A stretch of DNA of 64,000 bases from Capra hircus (GCF_001704415.2 NC_030823.1:71920458-71984457); one strand, 5' to 3'. Positions 12,316-25,802 are shown, numbered from the stretch's first letter. Made by a program: numbers and translations. Notes: a model not told the origin generated them from the letters alone.

Positions 12316-13742
12316 CAATAGATCCTCAAGGTCAAAACTCTTTCTACAGTAAGAGTAAGAGGATATTTAACTTTTCACTTTCATCCACTCAAATGAGCTC
12401 TTGGGTTTTCCCGATGCCATGGAACAGATTGAATGCAGGAGCAGATATGAGAATCCAGTTGTTTCTTTCTTCTGTGCCAGTCATTAGAGAGACTTGCAAT
12501 GTAAAGCAATGTCACTCCTCTCATCAAACGTATTTTTTGGTTTTAGAAAATATACAGTTTTTAAAATTAATACATTTTAGATTAACAAGTAATAGACTTA
12601 CTGTTGGGTTTTTAAAAATAAATTGAAAAAATATTTAAAATTTTTCTTAGCTTTTAACTTCTAACTTGGTATATATCATTGAGCTATAACTCACATAAAC
12701 AAAAACTCTTTGGGGTCCTCAATAATTTTTAAGAGTGTAAAGGGATAAGACCAAAGAAAAACTAGAAATGCCAAAACAGAGAATTACTGGAGGCTACTAA
12801 AAGAGGTTTCTTTAACCAGTTTATTCTACACAAATGATGAAAAAATAAAATAAAACAGGTGAAGTATGAGAAACATTAATCAAATCAAACCACATAAAAT
12901 ACCACAGTTTCCTTAATGCGAAATCTGCATGATGTAATTCAACAATAAGATTTTTATTAACAATGAGGCTATCACTTTTTAAGTTATCAGATATAAGAGA
13001 AAAGCATCTCTTTAACACTTATACATGGACAAGAAGTGTAAGGCTTCTCTTGTATTTTTCCTTAAAATTCTAAATTAATGTCTCACGTTTACAATTTTCA
13101 ACTTCTTTTTGCTATTATTTATATAAGCCAGTCTTTGGAAACAGCAAATAAGAACTCTATAATAACTTAAAAAAATAAAAATTTTTCGTAAGAAAAAGAA
13201 CAATATCACAGCCCTCATCTTTCCTATTATCTGGTAACACTAAGCAATATATCTATGTTGCCAAGGAGGAAAGAAGAACACTAAGTTTCATAATCAGATT
13301 TTACATACTAAATTACTAGAGAAAACCACCTTCTCTAAACAACAAAATTATCCATTGCTGAGAATTCAACAGCAGATTAAAGAGTGAATACTCTCAAAAG
13401 CTTTCTAGGGACATGGGAAAAAAGCTCTCTAGAAAACTATTTGGACAATGGATTTGAGCACAGAAAGTAATAAGATATGTCCTTCTTCTTAAAGTATATA
13501 AAAATGTCATTCTATGATGATATACAATTCATTTTTATGCAATATAGTAGCAATTCATGGGCAATAAAAAGATAGCTGAACATAATCTATGCAATAGATC
13601 TTTTACTCTCACAGAATAATGTCTAAAAGTTAGTTTACTGTATGTCAGAATCAAGCTTTTTAATGTACATCATATTTTTAAAATAAAGTAATAAACAGTA
13701 TATAGAAAGGCTAAACAAGAGAAGCAGCGATATGATACTTAC

Positions 13743-13907
13743 AAATTTTATCTTGTGAATTCTTCCTTGCACTGTATCCTGAACCAAGATCTGGAAACCC
13801 GCCAACATTTTCAAAACAGAACTTCTTATTAATATAGAGAAAAAGGAGCAGCATCAAGATAATAAACACCCCAACAGCAGACAAAAATCCAACTGCCTCT
13901 GGAGATA
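13743..13907 (-). CDS. SYT14: SYT14 transmembrane exon
   Basis: Internal coding exon of synaptotagmin-14, 165 nt, phase 1 on both sides. On the minus strand the acceptor is tttttccctccag and the donor is GTAAGT. The translation starts VSPEAVGFLSAVGVFI and runs through a leucine-rich hydrophobic stretch of about 20 residues (roughly exon residues 6-26), then INKKFCFENVGGFPDLGS and ends NSQDKI. The hydrophobic run followed by Lys-Lys and Cys is the single membrane anchor of the family, with the basic residues on the cytoplasmic side. The last base T joins AT of the exon at 7074 to give Tyr, restoring IYNSYMDKD, which matches the known protein. A transcript started at the alternative exon (11618-10688) would lack this exon and so lack the anchor. 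Confidence 0.95.
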
Positions 13908-14690
13908 CTGGAGGGAAAAAAAGTCACAGCTGTAAGCATTTATTCTTCTTCAAGTTACAAATAAGAAGGAAACCCCTATACATTGTGTTAAGATTGCTGT
14001 CTTATTTGAATTTTATTTTAAAATTTTCATAGTTCACAACAGTTCAGTCTGTGAGAAAAACAAATTGCACAGTTTAATGAGTTGTTCAATTTATTCAAAA
14101 GTATATTAAAATTTATTGAAGAGTATATTAACAGTTTCCCTGTAAGTTATGTGGGAACAATCTTAAAAGAAATGGGTCTATAAAAGAGGCAGTTACCATA
14201 TATTTAGTCCATTGACGAGTATTGAAAAAATTTTAAAACAAGATTTAGAAAAACTTATTTCCCAGGCACTTAAATTTATGAGAACGTATACCATTGCTGT
14301 TATCTCTAAAAGCTTCAATGGTTCTTTTTGTGTTAAACAACTGTGGACTTTTTAACTTGGCATTGAAAACTCCAGCCTCTTTTCAATACTTCTCTCCAAT
14401 CAGATGATTCCATTTACCACATGCCGTGTTTCTGTCTGCCTCCTCCCCTTGCCAGGAGTGACCAAGTATCCTCTCTATACCAAATCCCACTCATTCATTC
14501 ACCCAACAAATACTCTGCAGCAGTGGCCATACACCAAGCATATCACACATGCATTTCCTATCTTCCTTGAACAGGCTGGTGAAGGCAGTCACATCGCAGT
14601 GCAACCAAGGTTATGTAACCCAGTACTGAAGGATCAAGTAAGCTTTTCTGCAAGTTATGGCTCCTGTGATTATATTTTAAGAATCAGCCA

Positions 14691-14891
14691 AAAAAGTGAA
14701 AGTGAACGTCGCTCAGTCGTGTCTGACTCTTTGCAAATCCCAGGGACTACACAGTCCATTAAATTCTCCAGGTCAGAATACTGGAGTGGGTAGCCGTTCT
14801 CTTCTCCAGGGAGCTTCCCAACCCAAGGATCAAACCCAAGTCTCCTGCATTGCAGGCGGATTCTTTATTGTCTGAGCCACCAGGGAAGCCC
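14691..14891 (-). mobile_element. Bov-tA SINE
   Basis: Complete element in minus orientation, ending in ccaccagggaagccc. Target duplication aagaatcagcca / aagaattagcca (14679-14690, 14892-14903), one mismatch. Confidence 0.94.
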
Positions 14892-15969
14892 AAGAATTAG
14901 CCAAGTGAATACTATTTCATGCAGAAGAAACAGCATGTGAAAACCAGAGTTTCTGTGCATTCCAGAAACTCCATGAATACATGAGAATCATGAACACAAG
15001 AGAATACATGAAATCATCCAGGGAGATTTGGCAGAATGAGAACAGACAAAACCTTCTCCAGCTTCTCCAATCCTTAGTCATCTCTTTCTTTTCAACTTCT
15101 GCATTCTCTCTCTCTGTGGCACCAGTCATTTGGAATTAAACAGAACTAAACTTTTATAATCTCAGTGCCTGACTTAAGCATTAGTAGACAATGAATCCAA
15201 AGCCTCAAATACCACCCTACTCTTTTCTCCTCCACTGCTCAAGCAGCAACTAAAACGTCATCTCCTCCAAAATTCCTTTTTTAATCTGAAGAATCATGAC
15301 AATTGGCATCTAACTCATTTGTTAAAAATGAAGTCACCCACCAGTCAATGATGAGTGCTTTCCTCTCCTAGCTTTTCAGCATTTGTGAAAGCTAGGCATC
15401 CCAGGTGCAGGACTGATATGACATTATGGTCTGTTCAAAGCTGGGTCACCAGTACTGCAGTCAAGGACAGAGCAGAGAATGATACTGCAAAGGAGGCGTG
15501 ATGAGCGTGAGGCAGAAGGTGGCAGGAATGGTGGAAGTGCTCTGAATAGCAGCCCGGTGCAGAGGAACAGATCCTGCTACCAGAACCAAGATGTCACGCC
15601 TAGATGTTAGCCCTTTCTGTCTCATTCTCAGGCTGGAGCATAGTCAGGAAAGAGAACATAGTTTAAAAAAAGAATCTAAGGTATATGACATAAAACAGTG
15701 ATACACATCAAGCCTGAAGGTTAAGGCAAAAAAAAAAAAAAGGTAAAAAAATTATCATCAGCAGATCTAAAAGCTAGGAAGATCGCAGCAGGACAGAATC
15801 TGGTACGAAGACACAAAATTCTCAGTGTGACCATATTCAGTATTACATTATAAACAGCACATATAGGAGCTCCCCTTTCAGCCCAGGCCCAAAGCACACT
15901 AAGAAATGTGATGCCGTAAGTGAACACACAGCATTAGCTCTAATAATAAGCGGCTTAAAATCTCCCATC

Positions 15970-16082
15970 CCGTATGGCTGAGTCCCTTCACTGTTCACCT
16001 GAAGCTATCACAACACTGTTAATTGGCTATACTCCAATACAAAATGCTTTGGGTGTTAAAAATAAATAAGTAAAATTTTTAA
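15970..16082 (+). mobile_element. Very short artiodactyl L1 3' end
   Basis: 113 bp of L1 3' terminus (gtatggctgagtcccttcac.., ctatactccaatacaaaa) with an A-rich tail. Perfect 13-bp duplication aaaatctcccatc (15957-15969, 16083-16095). Confidence 0.9.
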
Positions 16083-16164
16083 AAAATCTCCCATCTCTTA
16101 GAAGACTACATGAAAGAGGAAACATGACTCACCTAAGAAAGCTAGTTATTGCTAATAAAAACAA

Positions 16165-16365
16165 TATAGCATATATTATGTGCCATTCACTTTCAAGTAC
16201 TTTATATTTATTAACTCTTTTAATCTTCACAATCTTCCTCTCATTTACCCCCACTATAAATTGAGACATGGAGCTATTATACCATGTGCCCAGCTAGAAA
16301 GTAGAAGAATCAGGATTCAAGCCCTGTCTGGCTCCAGAATCTGTGTTTTTAACTACTGCCCATAC
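16165..16365 (-). repeat. MIR SINE
   Basis: 'tattatgtgccattcacttt', 'aatcttcacaatcttcc', 'ggattcaagccctgtctggc'. Confidence 0.75.
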
Positions 16366-16550
16366 TTCTCTTGTGTTCCTTTGCTTCCCTTCCCGCCTTT
16401 CCTACACCTTTCCTCAATCCTTACTTCTGTGTTCCTCTCTCATTTCCCTCCTCCCTTCCCACTTATAAATTTAACCCAGGGAGAAAGGTCAACTATAAAC
16501 ACGTACAATACAGCAAGCATGACAAGAGAACTACTGAATATATTAAGCAG

Positions 16551-16590
16551 TGCTGCTGCCGCTGCCAGGTCACTTCAGTCGTGTCCGTAC
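16551..16590 (-). mobile_element. Very short Bov-A terminus
   Basis: gctgctgccgctgccaggtc then acttcagtcgtgtccg: the (GCT)n end of a Bov-A unit and about 20 bases of body. Confidence 0.65.
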
Positions 16591-17194
16591 TGGAACACAA
16601 AGAAGGAACACTACCCGGCAAAGTTACAAACACTTCAGAAAGGAGATAACACTTGGGTAGGGTATGAAAGATTAATAGAAGCTCTATTAAAGAGTAAAGG
16701 GCAGATGAAAGAGCGTGATCAAAGACCAGGAGCAGTGCGCATGGCGTCCCATCGGCACTACTGGGCCATAGGCCTGGCTGTCTTATCTACCTTTGGCTCC
16801 TCTAAGTACTTAGCACAATGCTACCAGCTGACACTATACAAACATTTGTAAATGCATGAATGAATGTGTGTTCAGGAAAGATCAAAAGTATGCCAGAACA
16901 GTTACTGAAAATGAAAGCAAGGTTCAAACTGTCAAAGAACCCCAAACACCATCCTAAAGACTTTGTACTTGTAGAACTATATTCCCTGAAACAATCAGAA
17001 AACTTGGCAAACAGCAGGGAGTGGATGGTGGTAAAATATGAGGACTAAGCAGTAGCGGCGATGGCAGAGAAGAGGGGTGAGTTTGTTCAGAGGAAATTGG
17101 TAACAATCCAGTCAATTCATGGAGAGAATGAGGATAAAGAGAAGTAGAAGGTAATTCTAAAGTTTCTAGCTTGAGTGAATAGGTGAATGGTACC

Positions 17195-17512
17195 GTGCTG
17201 AGTTTAATCGCTCAGTTGTATCTGACTCTTTGCAACCCCACGGACTGTAGGCCGTCAGGCTCCTCTGTCTATGGGATTCTCCAGGCAAGAATACTGGAGT
17301 GGGTTGCCATGCCCTCTTCCAGGGGATCTTCCCAACCCAGTTCTCCCACATTGCATGCGGATTATTTACCATCTGAGATACTAGAGAAGCCCAAGAATAC
17401 TGGAGTGGGTATCCTATCCCTTCTCCAGGGGATCTTGGCAACCCAGGAACCAAACCAGGCTCTCCTGCATTGCAGGTTGATTCTTTACCATCTGAGCTAT
17501 CTGGGAAGCCTG
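17195..17512 (-). mobile_element. Dimeric Bov-tA SINE
   Basis: Minus orientation; a full Bov-tA is followed by a second copy of the tRNA-derived head and partial body, joined at agaagcccaagaatactggag (about 17389). Target duplication ggtgaatggtacc / ggtgaatggtaac (17182-17194, 17513-17525). Confidence 0.93.
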
Positions 17513-18634
17513 GGTGAATGGTAACACCATTTAAAAAAATGAAAAAAATACAAACTTAAAGGCATGTGGTTTAGAGCATGGGAGTCGAGAAATCAGTGGA
17601 AGAAGAGAGGCAGGTAGCAAGTTTAGGTTTTGACATGTTACTTTAGCATGTCTGCAGACAACTGCAGAGTGGATGTCCAGAAAAGAGAGAAATATGATAG
17701 TGCTCTGATGAAGGTCAGGTTCATTATAAAGAGTTGGGAGGTCTCCCTTTGCTCATCTGTTGCATGTAAAAGGCATCACTGACTAAATACAAACCTCATT
17801 GGCAAATGACAGGTACTATGCCTTAATGGAAAATCTCCTACTTCACAAATTTTCAGATCAATACAAACCATTAATTTGGACAAAATGAAAACAGAATCTT
17901 TCCGCATTAGAAAATGGAAAAAGGTGCCTTATACTTACAAGGCAAATATACTATATAACTCCCTTTTAATCCACTGCTTGGCTAAACGCCCATTCTCTAC
18001 ATTCATGGAAAAACATTTTGTATTTAAAATTTTAAAACAATAATATAATTGTAGAAAAGAAATAACATTTTCTGACAGAAAGTATTAAAAAGCTTCAGAC
18101 TTTTACTTTTTCACCCTTATGTCAGGATTGAGATATTTAATTATTATTTGATAATCCCACTTGTCCATAAAACAGAGATGGAACAATACACTGAAATCAC
18201 CCTGAAGATATGAATATGATACACCATCAAAACAGTTAAATAAAATCACATGAACTCAAACCTCACTAATACAAAACATATTTTTTAGTATTTGATGGAA
18301 TTTATTCCTAAATTCTTAAACTATGCATCTGCTTAAAAAGCCACAGAAATATTTCTAAGATTATGATTAATTTATCTATAGATAAATCTACTCTCTCCAA
18401 ACATTCTAGGTCATTTGCTACAGGCAAGTAAATGCTATTTTAAATGTATATTACCTCTTAACAGAGAACCTTCGAAGTCTCTAACAGCACACAGTTAATT
18501 AGTTTAAGTCAATAAGTTAATATTATACATTTAAAGAACTAAATTTGCTGAATCAAATTTAATTAAACAATAACAACAAAGACCAAACAATAACAAAATT
18601 AATAATATCAAACATTTAAGGAGTCCTTAATATT

Positions 18635-18765
18635 TGCAGGGGGCTGCTTTAGAAAATGCATTACAAACATTATCAAACTGAATCCTCACTACAACCTCAT
18701 TTTTCAGGTATGGGAACTGAGGCTCAGTAAGAATAAGGAGAATTTTCCAGATCTTAAAATTGTTA
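18635..18765 (-). repeat. MIR SINE fragment
   Basis: 'aatcctcactacaacctcat', 'ggtatgggaactgaggctca'. Confidence 0.7.
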
Positions 18766-18849
18766 TTCGGTGACATGAAATCTTGATATAAATACAGGCA
18801 CACTGATTCCTGCTCCCAAAATGTCAAACGCTAACCCTTACTGCTTTCT

Positions 18850-19075
18850 ATTTGCCAGGCGCTATTTTAATCTTTCATTTTAAATGTAATGCTCAAAACG
18901 ATTTTGTGATAATAAATACTACATATTATCTTAGGCTTTAGATTAGAAAACTGAAGCTCAGAGAGTAATAAGTTTGTCTAAAGTCACAAATCTAGGAAAT
19001 GATAGAACCTGGATTTGAACCCAGATACTCTGACTCCAGAGTCCACGGTCTTAAAACACCAAGTAATACTACTGC
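18850..19075 (-). repeat. MIR SINE
   Basis: 'tttgccaggcgctattttaa', 'gaaaactgaagctcagagag', 'ggatttgaacccagatactc'. Confidence 0.85.
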
Positions 19076-19548
19076 TTCCTTAAATGCCAACCTGAAATAT
19101 AAAAATAAGGGAAAGCCATGTGATCAAATAACATAGCTTAGTACATACATTATGAAAAAACATTTCATGGATTAGCTTTGTATATATGTATATAGGAACT
19201 GATTTCCGCTTTCTCAAATATACAAATTATAAAATTGGAATCATAGTTATTTTCTATTCAAGATACTTTTGAAAGCTAATGAAATAAAAATTTAAAAACA
19301 AAGTATTCTATAGAATAATAAGCCTGACAGGCATTAGTAATGCTCAATAAAAATATAAGGAAGATGTCTGTGAGCTATATGACTCTCTATATGAAGTATC
19401 TAAAGACTACACTGCAAAGTCAAAAAGGGAACAAAGTATAGCATCTCACGAGAAAATACGAAAAGTTTAGCTTGTCCAAGATAAATAATTATTTATGCTA
19501 TGTATATGGAACTGGCTTTGCAGTTATTTATACTATATATTTAGAAAA

Positions 19549-19569
19549 GAATATATATATATATATATT
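19549..19569 (+). repeat. (AT)n tract
   Basis: About ten AT units. Confidence 0.9.
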
Positions 19570-21295
19570 TACAAAAGGTAAACTAAAAAAATACCACTTT
19601 CTGCCCAAAATAAAAAGATGTACTGAAATATAAGGGAGATATTTATTAAACTAACACTTTCAATATAAATTTACTGATATAATAATATTCTTTTCTAATC
19701 TGTATCAAAATATTAATTTTTAGTTATAAAATAAATATTATAAAACTATTTTTCCCATTATATTTCAAATACATACAAAATAAACAAGTACTTATGATTC
19801 CTATACAGTAATTCTTTTAAAAATAAGAATAAAGAAAAACAACTTACAGTTTTCATCATAAGGTCTTTATTGCTGATTTGTGCTGCTGGGCAAGAAATAC
19901 TAGTCCTCTAACAGCACTGTCATGGAGACTTAAATAATTCATTTAATAGATGCAATTCTATCTCCTGAACAAAATGTGAACTATATAAGAAGTTGACTTT
20001 CATTTTAAAAAGAATATTGCTCCCTATTTAATAACCCCTGAATATTTTCCCAGATTTTAATCAGAAAAACCCCTCCATTGATTTTTCTCTGGTTTAGACA
20101 TAAAACAGATCACCTATCAGAGATCCAAGAAACAAGGTAGGAAGGTAAAAGATTAATTTGATGTTTTGCTTAAATTTCCTTCTGTAACATCTCGGTTACT
20201 CCCACAAATAAAAACTGCTGTGAAATTTTTATATTATAATATAAATGATGAAAAACTGAAAGAATGACATACAAATCAAAGAAAGGAATAATACGTATCT
20301 ATAATTCTAGATTTTATTAAAACATAATCACTAAGAAAACATTTACTCACACGTGACATAGTTGGCTGCTGAGTAATTTAAAGGGACAACAGGGGGAAGG
20401 CACTGATGTAATAACATGGGACACTGACGATCTTAGAAACAAAACTCCCCTCTGGGAGACAGTCACCTGACCAGGCTGATAAAACAGAGGCTACCCAACT
20501 TGTTTCAAATGGCAAACCATCAATAAATTAAATCTGTATTTCCTCTAAGTAACATGTTGTAAATTGGAATTTCGTTCAAATCCCGAAACAACAGCAAAAA
20601 AAATACTAATTTTTTTAAACTGAAAAAAAGAACGCAAACACTTATGAAATATGGAACATCAAATACATAATATATTTAAACTTTACACTTAATACTTAAG
20701 GCTTGCTAATAATGTACTTACTACACTTAATATATTTAAAGCAAATACTTGTTAATAATAAATCAAGCTCTATGTCTGAAAGAGATTTTTCTTCAAGGGC
20801 AGTCTTGACTGAGGCTTCAAAACTATAATTCCAGTGAAGCTGAGACCACGAAAAACTTTTTTCCTGGTAAGTCACCCAACAGCAAAGCATACACATTCTT
20901 TTAAACAACAAAGAAGAGTTTCCTGCTCCAAATTTGTTCTCTATTCAGTGTGAATGAATTCTTCCATAATTATCTGAATCTCAAATGGTATGGACAACAG
21001 ATAAGGTCACTTCTTCCCCTTTTACTTTTTCTATGATTATTCACCCTTCCTTTTCAGTAAGATCTTCACTGACAAGATTCTGAAACTTCAACACAACGCC
21101 AACTGCAGAAGAATCCTTCGAGTTAAAGCCAAACTCATGTCAAATAGTTTTAGATACGCTTATTTCAGACTTTAATTCTAAAACATTGAATTCTGATCAA
21201 TACAAACCAGTTTCTTTCGCATCTAAGAACTTCCTCCTATATTTCAATATCATGTCAACTAGTTCTCTTTAAATTTGTTCATATTATTATATATT

Positions 21296-21545
21296 TTTTC
21301 CAACTTTATTGAGGCACAGTTGAGAACTGAAAACTGTAAGTATTTAAGGTACAACTATGAATATTCACCACAAACAAGCTAATTGATACTTCCATCACCT
21401 CAGTCATCATCTTTTGTGGGTATGTGCGGTGAGAACACATTATGACCTCTTGCCAGGGATACAACCCAGTATCAATAATTTCAGTCACATTGCTATACGT
21501 TCAGTCTCCAGAACTGATTCATCTTGTATAAATGAAACTTTGTGT
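21296..21545 (-). mobile_element. Old L1 3'UTR
   Basis: Antisense L1 3'UTR text: actttattgaggcacagttg, caagctaattgatacttcca, cagaactgattcatcttgta. Confidence 0.75.
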
Positions 21546-22458
21546 TGGAGCAGAATGAAGCAGGCAGCAGTTTCAGTATTGGTCCTTCGAGGCTGCGAAT
21601 CCAACCTTCAAATCATTAAAGTAGGGACTAATTTCAGTCAAAAATGTTTTCAGAATAAGGAGTGGTTCTGGAAGTTAACCAAATGACCCATAACAACATC
21701 AGCATTAATCACACAGCTGAAGAAAGAATCTATCAGTCAAAAAGGGAAAAGATGAGCAATGGAATGATGAAACCAACAGGAATAAAAATTGGCGGTGCAC
21801 CATGACGCATCTTTCAGTAGTGTCTATTTCAGTTGGAGATTTAGGGAGATACCACATAATTTAACTAGTAGGTAAACTTTTTTATATTTTAAATTAATAA
21901 CAACAACAAAAAATAAAATTTTTGCAATTACAAAAATAAAATTCAAAACAATGAAGCTTTAATACTTTTAGCAGATAGCTTTGTGCACCCATAGGGGATA
22001 AACGTTCTCTTTTCTGTCACAGTAAATATATGAGAAGTTCTAAATGCACCTTAATTTATTCAACAGACACTAAGCAACAGGAATGAAAGCCCGAGTAAGA
22101 CAGATGCGGCTCCTGAACCCAGAGACTTAACAATGTAAGCACTACAAGGCACCCGACCTTGACTTGGAAGATAGAGACTGCCTGGAGGAAATGACTCCTA
22201 AACTAAAATATGAAGATATAAAGATTCTAGAATAAGAAAGAAGAAGAGATGAAGCAAAGAGAAAAAAAAAAGAGTATTTATGGTTTTCTAAAAGAAACTC
22301 ACAGAAAAGAGAGAAATACATTTTATGAGAATAGAATAAAAAGTATAAAGTGTCTAGAGATAAAGCTGGATAGAGAGCAAGGTCAAAATCATGAAAGACT
22401 CTGTAAAGATTGTTGCGGAATATGAATTTTACCCTGAAATCAATGGGGCCTCTAAGGG

Positions 22459-22664
22459 GCTTCCCAGGTGGTGCAGTTAGTAAAGAATCCACCTGCCAAT
22501 GCAGGAAATACAAGAGATGTGGGTTCAATCCCTGGGTCAGGAAGTTCTTCTGGAGAAGAAAAATGGCAACTCATTCCAGTATTCTTGCCTAGAAAATTCC
22601 ATGGACAGGAGAGTCTGGCAGGCTTCAGTCCATGGGGTCGCGAAGAATCAGACATTATTGAGTA
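22459..22664 (+). mobile_element. Bov-tA SINE
   Basis: Full head and body (gcttcccaggtggtgcag.. to agaatcagacattattgag), moderately diverged. Confidence 0.92.
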
Positions 22665-23860
22665 CTGTGTGATAAGTTCACTCTGGTATAGAAATAAGGA
22701 TGCGGGTGGACTAGTAAAACACATTTCGTAATTTCAGCAATCCAAGCTAAAAAACAGTGATAAGCTGACATACTAGACGGCCCAGCTAACAGACTAGAAG
22801 AAAGAGGTACTTGTTGGAGCCTACCTTTTAGGCTGTCTCAAATATTTAAACTGGTAAATGCAGCAACACATATGTAAGGTCCTGTATTAATTTTTAAAAT
22901 ACTTTTCCTGTAGCTGCTCCATTAATGCTCCTATTTCCAATGATAGGAACTTCCAACCCATGGCATGATATCACAATCTTCTAGCAAAATATAAACTACT
23001 TAAGGATTTTGTGACCACATATAGAAGCTGGCAAGCCATTCACATGCTCTGACAAGTGATCCTTCTCCTATGACGATCCCACTGATATTCAGGTAAATGA
23101 AATATAGTCTGTGGGTTAAAATGCCAAATGCTATTATTTTTTAAGGACAACCATCGCAGTGACATGAGAAAAGATTAGTACAGGTTATCAAAATGCCAAG
23201 TTTTAATTATCTAGAAAAACATGTGACACTAGACAGTCATCTTTATGTCTCACTGAAATATTTCAGGATGAGCTGTTGACTTCTTTCTGTTAAAGAATGA
23301 CTAGTTACGTAGACCAAAAAAAAAAAAAAACAACCAGATACCATGTCTAGCATTCTTGGGAAAAGCTCACAGTTTCCTCTAAAATGAAAATTTTAATTTA
23401 ATCTACAAACTTACTACAAACTTCAATTTAACTACAAACTTATCTACAGATAGCATCTAGATTCTAGATGAAAATCTGAAAGCCCAACAAGTCAGTCACT
23501 AGGCTTCAGGGCAGGTCATACCACTCAGGCCCTCTCTCAGGCAGGTGCAAATATTACAGCCAGCTTTGCTTTTTCGCCCTGTGCCAACCTCTCTGCTTCA
23601 TCACAACTGCCCTAACTGGTGACTCGATCTATTGTCATAAGAGGACACAGAAGTCACTCCCTCTCTAATTGAATATTCTCTTTTTCTGGCCCAGCAACCT
23701 AAGATGAGGGAATAGCAAACAGCTGTGGACATGACTGAGTGCTGAGATATGGACATGGACAGAGGCAGAAAGAACAAATCTACACAAAAGGATGGAAGGT
23801 TACATCCAAAACTCAACGGCTCGGGCTCAGCCTAAGGGCTTCCCTGGTGGCTCAGAGAGG

Positions 23861-24820
23861 AAAAAGAACTGCCATGTGACCCAGCAGTCCCACTGCTGGG
23901 CATACACACTGAGGAAACCAGAACTGAAAGAGACATGTGTGCCCCAGTGTTCATCGCAGCACTGTTTACAATAGCCAGGATATGGAAGCAACCTAGATGC
24001 CCATCAGCAGATGAATGGATAAGAAAGCTGTGGTACGTATGCACAATGGAATATCACTCAGCCATTAAAAAGAATGCATTTGAACCAGTTCTAATGAGGT
24101 GGATGAACTAGAGCCTATTATACAGAGTGAAGTATGTTAGAAAGAAAAACACCAATACAGTACACTGCTTAGTCACTTCAGTCGTGTCCAACTCTGTGCA
24201 ACCCCATAGATGGCAGCCCACCAGGCTCCGCCATCCCTGGGATTCTCCAGGCAAGAACACTGGAGTGGGTTGCCATTTCCTTCTCCAATGCATGAAAGTG
24301 AAAAGTGAAAGTGAAGTCACTCAGTCGTGTCCGACTCTTAGTGACCCCGCAGACTGCAGCCTACCAGGTTCCTCCGTCCATGGGATTTTCCAGGCAAGAG
24401 TACTGGAGTGGGGTGCCATCGCCTTCTCCAATACAGTATACTAACGCATTTACATGGAATTTAGAAAGATGGTAACGATGACCCTATGTGCGAGACAGCA
24501 AAACAGACACAGATGTAAAGAACGGTCTTTTGGACTTTGTGGGAGAAGGCAAGTGCGGGATGATTTGAGAGGGTAGCGTTGAAACGTGTATATTATCATA
24601 TGTGAAGCGGATTGCTGGTCCAGGTTCGATGCATGAGACAGGGTGCTCAGGGCTGGTGCACTGGGATGACCCTGAGGGATGGGAAGGGGAGGGAGGTGGG
24701 AGGGGAGTTCTGGATGGGGAACACATGTGTGCCCATGGCTGATTCATGTCAATGTATGGCAAAAACCACTACCATACTGTAAAGTAATTAGCCTCCAATA
24801 AAAATAAATAAATTAAAAAC
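23861..24820 (+). mobile_element. Bovine-type L1 3' end, inserted into a Bov-tA and itself carrying a BOV-A2
   Basis: 5'-truncated L1: ORF2 3' text (aactgccatgtgacccagca.., ggaatatcactcagccatta..) followed by the bovine L1 3'UTR and an AT-rich end (taaaaataaataaattaaaaac). It is flanked by the direct repeat aaaaagaa (23861-23868, 24821-24828). The two halves of the surrounding Bov-tA resume at these points. Confidence 0.93.
24166..24427 (-). mobile_element. BOV-A2 SINE (two Bov-A units) inside L1
   Basis: Two tandem Bov-A monomers in minus orientation, separated by gaaagtgaaaagtgaaagtg. Direct repeats ccaatacagtacac (24152-24165) and ccaatacagtatac (24428-24441) flank it, and the L1 sequence resumes after it. 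Confidence 0.92.
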
Positions 24821-25802
24821 AAAAAGAATCCGCCTGCAATGCAGGAGACCTGGTTTGATCCCTGGGTTCGGAAGATACCTGGGAGAAGGGAACAGCTACC
24901 CACTCCAGTATTCTGGCCTGAAGATTTCCATGAACAAAGGAGCCTGGCAGGCTATAGTTCATGGGGTCACAAAGAGTTGGACACAACTGAGAGAATTTCA
25001 CTTTAAATCAGCTTAAAGGAAAAAACTCTATAAACTGTTATTTCATACCTTTACCAATAAACTGAATGAGGGAACTGAGAATACATTCATTAATTTTGTA
25101 GATGATGTTAGGAACGTTATGTTGGGCATGGTGGCTAATTCATTAAAAGAAAGATACATGAGGAATCTCAAAATACTAAAGAAATAATACATCAAAACAA
25201 AACGAAGTTCAACACAGATAATGGCAAGTTACTATCCCACTAGGAGCCAAATGCTGATAAAGGTTAATGAATATTTTGGCTTAATAAAATGTGCTAAGCA
25301 AAAGTAAAATAATGTTATAATACATGTAAGATAAATATCAGCAGTGTAAAGTTTTTAACAAGTGAAAACTAAGCCTTCTATTATGCCATCGGATTCTTAT
25401 TAAAGCAGTTAGGTTATCTCATGTTCAAAACAATGTTCAATTTCTAGTCTCCTTGAGTTCCAGTGAAAATAGCAGTCTGATATCCCATCTCCTGTATTTT
25501 CACAAATATCTTGATATTAGTTGGAGGCTAATGAAAGTGTAATTCAGTCTTAAATGCTGTGTTCTTTTCTCATAAAAGGATTCAATTAAACATTCAATTA
25601 AAGAAGTTTTAAAAAGAAGGGATAAAATAGCCCTAAAAAGAAAGCAGTAGAAATAATAAAGATAAAAGCATCAATTACTTAAGATTAAAAACAATACAAG
25701 AATTCAGGAACTTTTTCTTAGATTTGGTGGGGGTGGAGAACTAAAATAAAATACACACACCTTTAGCAAGTGTAATCAATAATTACAATAAACTAACACT
25801 AA

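Larger units (their letters stand above)
11619..13742 (-). other. SYT14: SYT14 intronic sequence and possible promoter between alternative exon and transmembrane exon
   Basis: Intronic for the main transcript; 5' flank for the alternative transcript. It holds the ETS/CRE-like pair (11783-11805) and an old MIR (12150-12315). The rest is AT-rich with no recognised element. Confidence 0.65.
23836..25004 (+). mobile_element. Bov-tA SINE split by an L1
   Basis: The tRNA-derived head is at 23836-23860 (gggcttccctggtggctcag). The remainder, from 'aaaagaatccgcctgcaatg', is at 24822-25004. The halves join to a normal Bov-tA once the L1 is removed. Weak outer duplication: tcagcctaagg (23827) and tcagcttaaagg (25008). 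Confidence 0.9.

Noticed and set aside
16180..16851. 223-codon frame on the plus strand
   Set aside because: It runs through a MIR, a Bov-A fragment and unrelated intron with biased composition; no family features.
22459..22531. tRNA-like sequence
   Set aside because: It is the tRNA-derived head of Bov-tA, with no intact cloverleaf expected; the same holds for all other Bov-tA and CHR heads.
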